From JBMORL01 sp049322335 (GTDB taxonomy: Bacteria > Bacteroidota > Bacteroidia > Flavobacteriales_D > UBA2798): a DNA stretch of 54,478 bases. A program made the translations under genes and the position numbers. The first letter of the stretch is position 1. Each line of letters starts with the position of its first letter. The DNA lies in assembly GCA_049322335.1 (NCBI GenBank), contig JBMORL010000118.1, forward strand, positions 1 through 54,478. The letters run 5' to 3'. The notes beneath the pieces were generated by a model. The model saw only the letters and a program-made list of their open reading frames with translations. It had not been told where the DNA came from and ran no database searches. Positions 1 through 8,296 of this stretch are shown one piece after another.

Positions 1-279
1 CAATAGCCTTCTTCCCTGATGGCATAGCCAGTGTTCACATCAGGAAAAGAAATACTTGTAAATGGTCCCACTGCTACGGCACCAATGTTAGTCCAGTTCA
101 CTCCGCCATCTGTCGTTTTAAAACAATAGCCTTCTTCCCTGATGGCATAGCCGGTGTTCACATCAGGAAAAGAAATACTTGTAAATGGTCCCACTGCTAC
201 CGCACCAATGTTAGTCCAGTTCACTCCGCCATCTGTCGTTTTAAAACAATAGCCTTCTTCCCTGATGGCATAGCCGGTG
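1..279. repeat. 123-bp in-frame coding tandem repeat
   Basis: Copies start at 1, 124 and 247, exactly 123 bp (41 codons) apart. The copies differ at only a few bases, for example gccagt versus gccggt and gctacggca versus gctaccgca. The third copy is cut off at 279 where it joins the leader-coding sequence. The array continues off the left edge. Confidence 0.9.
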
Positions 280-338
280 TTTTGGCTCTTTGAACAAAAA
301 AAGGCAAAAAGAAAGACTATGGAAAAGAAGAGTTTCAT
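1..338 (-). CDS. YCF48/BNR-type tandem-repeat secreted protein, C-terminus outside window
   Basis: The reading frame starts at ATG 338 and runs open off the left edge, so only about 112 residues are visible. The first 19 residues form a hydrophobic leader ending around CSKSQ, so the protein is probably exported. After it come near-identical 41-residue repeats containing TTDGGVNWTNIG and SISFPDVNTGYAI. The DGGxxW and GYAI elements resemble those of YCF48/BNR-like beta-propeller blades (photosystem II stability factor-like), common in Bacteroidota extracellular proteins. The leader joins the first repeat directly, with no unique N-terminal domain. A near-promoter TATATTTA lies upstream. Function is unknown; a beta-propeller binding role is inferred. 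Confidence 0.7.
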   Translation of the reverse strand, partial: MKLFFSIVFLFAFFCSKSQNTGYAIREEGYCFKTTDGGVNWTNIGAVAVGPFTSISFPDVNTGYAIREEGYCFKTTDGGVNWTNIGAVAVGPFTSISFPDVNTGYAIREEGY

Positions 339-527
339 TATATACGATAGTGTAAATATAGCATAATAAAATACCATACTAACTGTTTGCTATTATTTGC
401 ACCTACCGTTTTATTATACGTAGGCTCTATTGTAAGTTTCCCTGTTTTTAGTACCACTTTTCAAATTCACTAACATCATTGTTATTATTACTTTGTTGAA
501 ATGTGGATATACTGAATCTTCCAAAGA

Positions 528-562
528 AAAAACGCGCCCGGAAGAATCCGAAGCGCGTTTTT
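528..562 (-). terminator. Rho-independent terminator (either strand)
   Basis: Stem AAAAACGCGC (528-537) pairs with GCGCGTTTTT (553-562) around a 15-nt loop. It lies just past the stop of the vWA gene at 588 on the minus strand, and has A/T tracts on both sides. Confidence 0.75.
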
Positions 563-587
563 GATTTAAACCACACGCATGAAGCTT

Positions 588-2777
588 TTAGTAGGAAGTA
601 TGCATCAGCACCACTTTTCCGCTGAGCCATTTTTCCTTATAGTTCATTTTTATAAAGTAGATTCCGGAGGGATAACCTTTCAAACTTATTGTTATCCGGT
701 TCGAATCCATCATATTTATCCGTTCGATGATTTTTCCGGACATATCAGTAAGGAATAATTCTTTCACATCACCACTTTCCACTTCAATAGTCACCGGGCC
801 ATTGGTGGGGTTAGGATAATATTTCCATTTGATGGCTTCTTCGATCGGGTTTACGTTGCTGAGGGAATCCTGGTTATTCTGCTGGTTGTTCTGCAAAGAA
901 TCCTGGTTGTACATAGCGTAAGTAGAGTCTACAGGAGCTGTTACCACCAATGTATCAGCAGGTTGATTTTGCACGGGTTCTTCTGTTTTACAATCAGGGA
1001 CAGAAGTAAACTGGCAAATAACACGGAGCAGGAGTTTATTCAGTGTTTCCACATCGTATTTATCAGTAGTGGGTGCAATGTGCGATCCACCAACACCGCT
1101 GTGATTGGTAAGGAAAGCGTAAGTTCCGTTGGTAGCCAATGCCATTGAACGCATTAAGTATTCGGCACTTTTGTCAATTCCGCTGCAGGTAAGGGGAACG
1201 ATACGTATTCCTTTTTTAGCGGCCTGTGCGGTTACACGTTCTAACTTAGCGAGGTTTTCAGCAGCACTGTGCGGAGCAGCATCCAGTACAAGGAAAATAA
1301 TTTTTGCTCTTGTATTTTCTCTCCAGGTGAGTTCATTCACAGCTACATCAAGGGCAGCATCCACTGCTTCGGGCTCATCTCCTCCTCCACCGGCTGACTG
1401 GCGTTTAATGAAAGAAACAGTTTTTGAAATATCTGCATTGAGGTCGGTTTTAATAGTAAGGTAAGCATCTGTTACATCGCGGTAGAAAACACTTCCGAGA
1501 TTGATATTGGCATTTTTCAAAGAATCTTTTGCTTTTTCGATCACATCATATAATTCTACTTTTAAATATTCGATCTCATCTCCCATCGAACCGGTAGCAT
1601 CCACTACAAAAGCAATATCCACATCGTTAGGGAAATCGCAGGGCGCATCAATTTTCAATTTATTTACGCCATCTGCAAATTGTTTGGCTTCTTTAATTTC
1701 GTAAGGTTTGTTATTGTGATAAACTTTTATTCTGAATTTTTCTTTACCTGTTCCTTCAGTATACAAATTGGGCCAGAGCTCCGATTTACCGGTATTATCT
1801 GTATAGGCTGTCCAAATAACCGAGTCTTTATCATTGATTAATTCTGTTTTTAAATTCACCAGCGCTTTTCCTTTTTCATTGATCACCTGCACCATGTAAC
1901 GTTGAACAGGCTTTATTTTCCATTTGGTTTGCCATTGTTTGAGGTCTTTTTCGGCAATATCGCTCCACATTTTCCATTTGCTGAAATCATGGATTTCTCC
2001 CGATGTAAGTTTTCCGGGTTTGGCATTCACATCCACATACGAAGTACGGCTGCCGGAAACGGCTTCGGATTTATATTTTCCTGTTCCGCCTGAAACTTCA
2101 CCTACTTTAGAAAGACCATCACCATCCGACACAATATCATATTCCACATCCAGTACTTTGGCTTCACTGATAAGATATGAGTCGTGTTTTGTGTCCATTT
2201 CTTTTCTCTTTAAAGCATATTCTTCTGTTACTTCTTTATATTCTGTTTTATGATATCCGGTTTCAAATGCTTTTACCGGCTCCACATAAGAACCTACCCG
2301 CGAATCATCCGTTCCTTTAACAGCGTCTCTTCCCTCCGAGCCGGTACCGGTAGTCACTTTTCTGTCTGCAACTGTCTCGCTTCTTACCGCTTCAATATTG
2401 TTGAACACCACCACTGCATTTTCTTTTTCTGTTTTATCTTCTTTAATTGTTACTTCCGAAAGTTCCACTACTTTTTCCTCAAGAGAAACAATTACTTTTG
2501 AGGTTTTGCGGTCAACTATCACATCGCTTTTGTTATACCCGACATAAGTAACCTGCAGGGTAAGGTCGAGATCGGGAAGGCTGGTGAGTTTAAAAGAACC
2601 TTCTGCATCTGTGCTTACACCTTTGCTTGATCCTTTTACAACAACAGCAGCACCAATTAATGGCTCGCCTGATTTTTTATCCAAAACCTTACCGGTAATG
2701 GTGCGCGTTATACCTGCAAAAGTAACTCCTGCACAAAGCAGAAACGCGATGGTGAAGAGGGAGGTGATTTTTTTCAT
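588..2777 (-). CDS. Secreted vWA-domain protein with CarboxypepD_reg-like domain and T9SS tail
   Basis: The 729-residue product is taken from the MKK start at 2777; the frame is open ten codons further upstream, but MKKITSLFTIAFLLCAG is a clean signal peptide. Residues about 25-105 form a carboxypeptidase-regulatory-like beta-sandwich (GKVLDKKSGEPLIGAAVVVK). A linker follows. A von Willebrand A domain spans about 385-560, with the MIDAS-like DATGSMG in place of the usual DxSxS. The last 80 residues begin YYPNPTNGPV and end in a beta-rich T9SS type A sorting domain (PSGIYFIKM), so the protein should be secreted through the type IX system. It is 137 bp downstream of folD on the same strand, and a terminator follows it. 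The ligand is unknown. Confidence 0.85.
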   Translation of the reverse strand: MKKITSLFTIAFLLCAGVTFAGITRTITGKVLDKKSGEPLIGAAVVVKGSSKGVSTDAEGSFKLTSLPDLDLTLQVTYVGYNKSDVIVDRKTSKVIVSLEEKVVELSEVTIKEDKTEKENAVVVFNNIEAVRSETVADRKVTTGTGSEGRDAVKGTDDSRVGSYVEPVKAFETGYHKTEYKEVTEEYALKRKEMDTKHDSYLISEAKVLDVEYDIVSDGDGLSKVGEVSGGTGKYKSEAVSGSRTSYVDVNAKPGKLTSGEIHDFSKWKMWSDIAEKDLKQWQTKWKIKPVQRYMVQVINEKGKALVNLKTELINDKDSVIWTAYTDNTGKSELWPNLYTEGTGKEKFRIKVYHNNKPYEIKEAKQFADGVNKLKIDAPCDFPNDVDIAFVVDATGSMGDEIEYLKVELYDVIEKAKDSLKNANINLGSVFYRDVTDAYLTIKTDLNADISKTVSFIKRQSAGGGGDEPEAVDAALDVAVNELTWRENTRAKIIFLVLDAAPHSAAENLAKLERVTAQAAKKGIRIVPLTCSGIDKSAEYLMRSMALATNGTYAFLTNHSGVGGSHIAPTTDKYDVETLNKLLLRVICQFTSVPDCKTEEPVQNQPADTLVVTAPVDSTYAMYNQDSLQNNQQNNQDSLSNVNPIEEAIKWKYYPNPTNGPVTIEVESGDVKELFLTDMSGKIIERINMMDSNRITISLKGYPSGIYFIKMNYKEKWLSGKVVLMHTSY

Positions 2778-2914
2778 AACCATGGTTTTTATAGTTGTTT
2801 GATGCATCCTTCATTCATCTTCCATAAAAAGGAATAAAAGAAATCCGGTTTCAGGGGTCTGTACAACCTAAAACGGCCGGGGTTCAAATAAATTACAGAA
2901 AAAAATACCTGGGT

Positions 2915-3784
2915 CTACATTTTTGAAGCCAGCACTGTATTCTTTAATAATGAAGCAATAGTCATGGGCCCCACGCCACCGGGAACAGGAGTAATAAACG
3001 AGCATTTTGGTGCCACTTCATCAAATTTAACATCCCCCACAATCCTGTAACCATTTTTTTTGGTGAGGTCGGGAACGCGGGTGATCCCTACATCCACCAC
3101 CACCACTCCTTCTTTTACCATATCGGCTTTGATATGCTCGGGTTTACCAAGGGCAACGATGAGAATATCGGCTTGTTTGCATATCTCTTTAAAATTTACC
3201 GTGCGGCTGTGGGTTAATGTGACAGTGCAATTTCCGGGGTAAGCATTTCGGGCCATTAGAATACTGATAGGTGAGCCTACAATATGGCTTCGTCCCACTA
3301 CCACACAGTGCTTTCCACTGGTTTCCACATTATAGCGTTCCAGTAACTGAAGTATTCCAAAAGGCGTAGCCGGAACAAAACCGGGAAGATTAAGCGCCAT
3401 TCTGCCCACATTTTCGGGATGAAAACCGTCTACATCTTTTTCGGGCCTCACAGATTTGATCACCTTTTTTTCATCAATATGTTTAGGAAGCGGCAACTGA
3501 ACGATAAATCCATCTACATCTTTGTCGTTGTTCAGCATCTGTACTTTTTCCAGCAATTCTTTCCCGGAAGTGGTGTCGGGAAGATGAATGAGTGATGATT
3601 TTATTCCTGCTTCTTCACAGGCTTTTATTTTGGCATTCACATAAGTGATACTGGCTCCGTTCTGTCCAACGAGTACTGCCGCCAGGTGAGGAATTTTTTT
3701 CCCTTCCTTTTTCAGCATAGCTACATCGGCAGCAATTTCATTTTTAATTTCCTGGGATGTTTTTTTACCGTCTAACAGCTGCAT
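2915..3784 (-). CDS. folD: Bifunctional methylenetetrahydrofolate dehydrogenase/cyclohydrolase
   Basis: FolD interconverts 5,10-methylene-THF, 5,10-methenyl-THF and 10-formyl-THF in the cytoplasm, supplying one-carbon units for purines and formyl-Met. The 289-residue length is typical of the family. Visible signatures are the YVNAKIKACEEAGI segment with the catalytic YxxxK lysine, GFIVQLPLPKHI, the NADP-binding VVVGRSHIVGSPIS, and the C-terminal PGGVGPMTIASLL. The ATG at 3784 gives the full N-terminus, and a TAnnTTTG promoter box lies about 20 bp upstream, so the gene probably has its own promoter with a very short leader. No oddities were seen. Confidence 0.97.
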   Translation of the reverse strand: MQLLDGKKTSQEIKNEIAADVAMLKKEGKKIPHLAAVLVGQNGASITYVNAKIKACEEAGIKSSLIHLPDTTSGKELLEKVQMLNNDKDVDGFIVQLPLPKHIDEKKVIKSVRPEKDVDGFHPENVGRMALNLPGFVPATPFGILQLLERYNVETSGKHCVVVGRSHIVGSPISILMARNAYPGNCTVTLTHSRTVNFKEICKQADILIVALGKPEHIKADMVKEGVVVVDVGITRVPDLTKKNGYRIVGDVKFDEVAPKCSFITPVPGGVGPMTIASLLKNTVLASKM

Positions 3785-3801
3785 GGTGAAGAGTTGATGT
3801 G

Positions 3802-3809
3802 CAAAAGTA
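3802..3809 (-). promoter_or_regulatory. Bacteroidota -7 box for folD
   Basis: On the minus strand this reads TACTTTTG, matching the Bacteroidota TAnnTTTG -7 consensus. It lies 17 bp upstream of the folD ATG. No clear -33 TTG was found. Confidence 0.55.
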
Positions 3810-3849
3810 AACTTTTATTTGGGATTTTTTGAACATTTGTCAGGAGATG

Positions 3850-3877
3850 AATGCGTATATAATGTCACCGCCTTCGG
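3850..3877. repeat. Left arm of 28-bp inverted repeat bounding the tandem array
   Basis: This 28-bp segment (starting AATGCGTATA, ending CCTTCGG) is matched in reverse complement by 4657-4684 at 26 of 28 positions. The two arms enclose the whole 109-bp tandem array and the assembly gap. Confidence 0.8.
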
Positions 3878-3879
3878 AG

Positions 3880-4576
3880 TTAGCCGTTATCGTTATTGCT
3901 CTTACTTACAATAATATCACTCCTTCGGAGTTGGGTGATTTTTTGATTATATATCGTAATTGATTTAGGCATAATGCATCATTTAAGGTTAGCCGTTATC
4001 GTTATTGCTCTTCCTTACAATAATGTCACTCCTTCGGAGTTGGGTGATTTTTTGATTATATATCGTAATTGATTTAGGCATAATGCACCATTTAAGGTTA
4101 GCCGTTATCGTTATTGCTCTTCCTTACAATAATGTCACTCCTTCGGAGTTGGGTGATTTTTTGATTATATATCGTAATTGATTTAGGCATAATGCACCAT
4201 TTAAGGTTAGCCGTTNNNNNNNNNNNNNNNNNNNNNNNNNNNNNNNNNNNNNNNNNNNNNNNNNNNNNNNNNNNNNNNNNNNNNNNNNNNNNNNNNNNNN
4301 NNNNNNNNNNNNNNNATCGTTATTGCTCTTCCTTACAATAATGTCACTCCTTCGGAGTTGGGTGATTTTTTGATTATATATCGTAATTGATTTAGGCATA
4401 ATGCATCCTTCGGAGTTAGCCGTTATCGTTATTGCTCTTACTTACAATAATATCACTCCTTCGGAGTTGGGTGATTTTTTGATTATATATCGTAATTGAT
4501 TTAGGCATAATGCATCATTTAGGGTTAGCCGTTATCGTTACTGCTGCTTCTTATAATAAACTTCGGAGTTGGGGCG
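3880..4576. repeat. 109-bp noncoding tandem array interrupted by gap
   Basis: Units start with TTAGCCGTT at 3880, 3989, 4098 and 4207, then after the gap at register 4307, 4416 and 4525. Spacing is exactly 109 bp. Units are almost identical and have no unique spacers, so this is not a CRISPR array. Each unit holds the hairpin ACTCCTTCGGAGT followed by a T-rich GATTTTTTG, which resembles a weak terminator on the plus strand. The last unit degenerates near 4576. No coding function is supported; open frames through it are artefacts. Confidence 0.9.
4216..4315. other. Assembly gap (100 N)
   Basis: Exactly 100 N sit between TTAGCCGTT (ending 4215) and ATCG (starting 4316). These flanks are adjacent within a normal repeat unit, so the gap opens and closes in register. 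The 100 N are probably a placeholder and the missing length is probably a multiple of 109 bp. Confidence 0.95.
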
Positions 4577-4656
4577 GATTGATACAATAACAAAATCCGA
4601 ATCCCAAAAGGATGATATTATTTTAACGAGGGAACTCTAACACAATCCTGTCAACC

Positions 4657-4684
4657 CCGAAGGCAGTGACATTATACACGCATT
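4657..4684. repeat. Right arm of 28-bp inverted repeat
   Basis: This is the reverse complement of 3850-3877 with two mismatches. The stretch from here to 4798 holds no gene; it has one more CCTTCG-GGAGTT motif near 4730 and is the downstream flank of the SpoIIE operon. Confidence 0.8.
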
Positions 4685-4798
4685 TCTTCTTAGTGTCTTT
4701 ACTTACATTGAAATCAAAAAAAATAATGTCCCTTCGCGGAGTTGAATTGAAGAGGGTGTGGAATTTTACAAATAAAATGAAGCTATTATTATAGTCTG

Positions 4799-7700
4799 TT
4801 AAATCCGTATTCCGATTACTGTAATATCATCGTTTTGCTCCAGGTCACCCATCCAGGTGTTGAGTGCGCTTTGAAGTAACCGGTACTGATCTTTCATGGG
4901 CAGCTGAGCATTATTGACCAGGATTTCCTGCATGGGTTTATATTTGAATTTTTTCCCTTTTTCTCCCCCAAACTGGTCGGCAAAACCATCGCTGAAGATA
5001 TAAATGCAATCGCCTTTTTGAAGTTCAATAGTGTGTGGTGTAAATGGTTTTTGGTTAAAGTAGTAACCAATTGGCATTTTGTCGGGTTTGACTTCTAAAA
5101 GTGAAGAGTAATTATTGACCAGTGATGAGTTGTCCTGGTTTTCCTGCATTAAACTTATCACTCTTCGCTCATCATTCATCACCAGCCATAAAGGATTATT
5201 GGCACCCGACCATGAGAATTTAAATTTTTCATTATCCGAAACCTCTAATTTTCCCAATGAAATGTCCATGCCGTCTTTATTCTCTCCTTCCACACCGCGT
5301 TGTTTAAGGGCATCGATTACTTTTTCACGTAACTGGTTAAGGATTTCAGCAGGATCTGTTATTTTTTTTTCGTTTACGATTTCCTTCAAAAAGGAAGTTC
5401 CCAGCATACTCATAAAACCACCCGGAACTCCATGCCCCGTACAATCCGCAACCGCGAAAAGGACAACCTGCTCCGAACTGCCGCTGCCAACTACCGCTGC
5501 CGGCTGAACCTTTTCTATCCAGAAAAAATCACCGCTAACAATATTTTTCGGGCGAAAGAGCACGAATGAATCAGAAAAAATTTTGTGAAACTCTTTTTCA
5601 GAAGGAAGAAGAGCTTCCTGGATGGTTTTGGCGTAATTAATACTATCGGTAATTTCCTTATGAGCTTCTTCCACCTTTTCTTTTTCTTCACGTAATTCTT
5701 TGGTGCGCTGACTCACTTTTCCTTCCAGTATTTGCTTTTCTTTTACCAGTTTGCGTTCGCGATATTTTATCCATGAATAACCGGAAACAACAATAACTAT
5801 TCCACACAAAATATAAAACCATGTGGTTTGCCAGAAAGGAGGTGTAATAATTATTTTAATACTGGCTCCGCGCTCATTCCACACTCCATCATTATTCGAA
5901 CCTGCAACAATAAATGTATATTCTCCCGGATCGAGGTTAACAAAAGTTACCTGGCTTTTATTTCCGAGGCTCACCCACTCGTCATTGAATCCTACCAGCT
6001 TGTATTTATACCTGTTTTTTGCCGTGTTAACAAAATCCAGTGACGCAAATTCGATAGTGAAAAAATAATGATCGTAATCGAGCGTGATTTCATCGGTAAA
6101 GGTTACGTCTTTTTCTGTCTCCAGTTTTTTATCCCGCAATAAAATATTGGTTATAACAACACCCGGAACAGTTGTGTTAACCATCAGTTCTTCCGGATCA
6201 AAATAATTCAACCCCTTGTTTCCTCCTATAAGTATATAGCCGTTGTCAAGTGAAAGAATGGTATTATAAGGCACTTCATTGCTTTGTAATCCATCTGTAA
6301 AATCATATTTATGAGATGTGTAGTTGGAAAGATTAAATTTTGTCACTCCTCTTTTTTCCACCAGCCACAGGTTTCCTGATTTATCTTCAGTAATTCCCAT
6401 TACGCCATCCTCACCGATTTTGTATTTATCGGTATAGTTTTCGAAAGTATGTGCAGATTTATCAAACCGGCAAAGTCCGGCTGCAGTGCCCACCCAGGTG
6501 TCATTATTTTTATCGTGATAGATACTTATCACATCATTTGAAGGAAGGCCTTCCCTTATTTTTTCATCGTAAAAAAAGTATTTCATTTCTCCGTTTTGCT
6601 GAAGAATATTAATCCCCGAATCGGTAGCGATCCATAAATTCTCTTCGTTATCAAATTTCAGGTGGCGGATATCTTCGCTGGTAAGCAGCGATTTTTCATT
6701 TTCATCATAAACGAAATATTCAAATTTTCCTGTAACCGGATTATATTTATCCATACCGCGGAAAATAAGCGACATATAAATTTCCCCCTTCAGATTCATA
6801 TCCATAGAAATAATGGTGTGGTGCCGCGGATGGCCTTCTCCCTTATCAGGATGAAAGTTTTCCATGGATTTTTTTACGGGGTCGTATAAAAACATGGCTG
6901 ATCCGTTTACGGAAATCCACAGGTTTCCATTTGCGTCTTCCTGCAGAGCCTGGCAAATAGATTGTGTATGAAGAAGGTTTTCTCCTTTTTCATTTACCAC
7001 ATAATTTACAAACCGGTTACTTTCAGTATCAAAAACACGAACACTTCCCATCACACCGATATAAAGTTTACCCGTTTTTTTTCCATAATGCAACGACCAC
7101 ACCTGCGAGTTGGGCAATGCATCGGGATCAGCTGTGTTCGCTTTATAGTGTCCAAAACGAAAAGTGTAGGGATTAAATATACTTACACCGGAAGATAAAC
7201 TTCCCACCCAAACCAGTCCGCTGTAATCTACGTAAACGCTCATCAGGTTATTGTCGCAGATGCTGTAAGGATCGTTTGGATTATTTTTAAAGTTTTTCAC
7301 TTTCCCGGTTTCGGGATTAAAGCAAACCAGCCCTTCCTCAACCGTAGCGATCCAGATATTCCCGAAACGATCTTCAGCAAAACGATAGATCATGCGATAG
7401 GATTTTAACGGGGCGTATTTTAACTCTTTCGGGTTGCCAAAATGTTTACCTGTTTTTTTATTATCGCTGGCATACGTCTCAAAATAGCTGTCCATCACAG
7501 AAACATTATTGCTATACATTTTATTCTCGTCCTGGTGAAATATGTTGATACCACCGCTCCACGTACTGATCCATACACGATTTTTACTGTCGCAGAAAAC
7601 GGCACGAATCACTTCGTTATTCAGAAATGTTCCCGAACCATCATCATACCCATTAAATCTTCTGCATTTTTGGGTAATGGGATCGTAACAGGTAACACCG

Positions 7701-8296
7701 GCATTGGGGTGTCCGAGCCAGAGTTTCCCGTTGTTGTCTTTCACCACCGAACGAACGAGATCGGACTGAATGGAATTAGCTTTTTCTTTTTCGCTTCGTA
7801 TGTAAGTGAATTTATCTGTTTTTGTATCGAGAATATTTACTCCTCCATCCAGCGTACCCATGTAAATTTTATCTCCCACGAGACAAAGCGATAAAACCGT
7901 ATAGCTATTGAGAAAACCATTGCCGGAAGTATCCGTTTTGTAGCGATATATTTTATCTTTTTCGAGATCGATACGGTTCAAACCACCTTCACGTAATCCT
8001 ATCCACAGGCTTTTATCATATGCCAGCAGTGAAGTGATATTGCCGGCTGAGATGGTAGTGGTATCATTTATGTTGTTATGATAATTTTTAAATGTATGGC
8101 CGTCATATTTGCTTAACCCGTCCACTGTACCGATCCATACAAACCCATGCATATCCTGCGTAATGGCAAATACTGAATTCTGTGCCAATCCGTCATCCAC
8201 ACTCAGCTGACGGAAACGGGCTGACTGTGCAAAAAGAGAAAACCCGGCAACAACAAACAGGGTGGTTAAAAAAATATATTTCAGCACTTTTTTCAT
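4799..8296 (-). CDS. Two-component-propeller sensor with SpoIIE-type PP2C phosphatase
   Basis: A 1165-residue membrane signalling protein. Order: signal peptide (MKKVLKYIFLTTLFVVAGF), a large periplasmic set of Reg_prop blades (for example GFVWIGTVDGLSKYDG) to about residue 730, a Y_Y_Y domain about 745-815, one membrane helix about 820-845, a coiled coil, and a cytoplasmic SpoIIE phosphatase domain about 900-1165. Phosphatase motifs are GDFFWIE, VADCTGHGVPGGFMSMLG, SDGFADQFGG and QNDDITVIGI, with the metal-binding aspartates present. It probably dephosphorylates a Ser/Thr-phosphorylated anti-sigma antagonist in response to an external signal. ATG at 8296 overlaps the upstream stop by one base (TGATG), implying translational coupling; the TTG at 8299 is not favoured. 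A Gly/Ser/Ala-rich loop precedes the VADCTGHG motif. Confidence 0.9.
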   Translation of the reverse strand: MKKVLKYIFLTTLFVVAGFSLFAQSARFRQLSVDDGLAQNSVFAITQDMHGFVWIGTVDGLSKYDGHTFKNYHNNINDTTTISAGNITSLLAYDKSLWIGLREGGLNRIDLEKDKIYRYKTDTSGNGFLNSYTVLSLCLVGDKIYMGTLDGGVNILDTKTDKFTYIRSEKEKANSIQSDLVRSVVKDNNGKLWLGHPNAGVTCYDPITQKCRRFNGYDDGSGTFLNNEVIRAVFCDSKNRVWISTWSGGINIFHQDENKMYSNNVSVMDSYFETYASDNKKTGKHFGNPKELKYAPLKSYRMIYRFAEDRFGNIWIATVEEGLVCFNPETGKVKNFKNNPNDPYSICDNNLMSVYVDYSGLVWVGSLSSGVSIFNPYTFRFGHYKANTADPDALPNSQVWSLHYGKKTGKLYIGVMGSVRVFDTESNRFVNYVVNEKGENLLHTQSICQALQEDANGNLWISVNGSAMFLYDPVKKSMENFHPDKGEGHPRHHTIISMDMNLKGEIYMSLIFRGMDKYNPVTGKFEYFVYDENEKSLLTSEDIRHLKFDNEENLWIATDSGINILQQNGEMKYFFYDEKIREGLPSNDVISIYHDKNNDTWVGTAAGLCRFDKSAHTFENYTDKYKIGEDGVMGITEDKSGNLWLVEKRGVTKFNLSNYTSHKYDFTDGLQSNEVPYNTILSLDNGYILIGGNKGLNYFDPEELMVNTTVPGVVITNILLRDKKLETEKDVTFTDEITLDYDHYFFTIEFASLDFVNTAKNRYKYKLVGFNDEWVSLGNKSQVTFVNLDPGEYTFIVAGSNNDGVWNERGASIKIIITPPFWQTTWFYILCGIVIVVSGYSWIKYRERKLVKEKQILEGKVSQRTKELREEKEKVEEAHKEITDSINYAKTIQEALLPSEKEFHKIFSDSFVLFRPKNIVSGDFFWIEKVQPAAVVGSGSSEQVVLFAVADCTGHGVPGGFMSMLGTSFLKEIVNEKKITDPAEILNQLREKVIDALKQRGVEGENKDGMDISLGKLEVSDNEKFKFSWSGANNPLWLVMNDERRVISLMQENQDNSSLVNNYSSLLEVKPDKMPIGYYFNQKPFTPHTIELQKGDCIYIFSDGFADQFGGEKGKKFKYKPMQEILVNNAQLPMKDQYRLLQSALNTWMGDLEQNDDITVIGIRI

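Noticed and set aside
1129..1464. Plus-strand frames inside the vWA gene
   Set aside because: They are shadows of the real minus-strand gene and show no domain or start signal.
4124..4399. Open frame across the N gap
   Set aside because: It reads through unknown bases and the repeat unit, so it is an artefact.
3880..4576. Tandem array as a CRISPR array
   Set aside because: The 109-bp units are identical throughout and have no unique spacers, and no cas gene is present.
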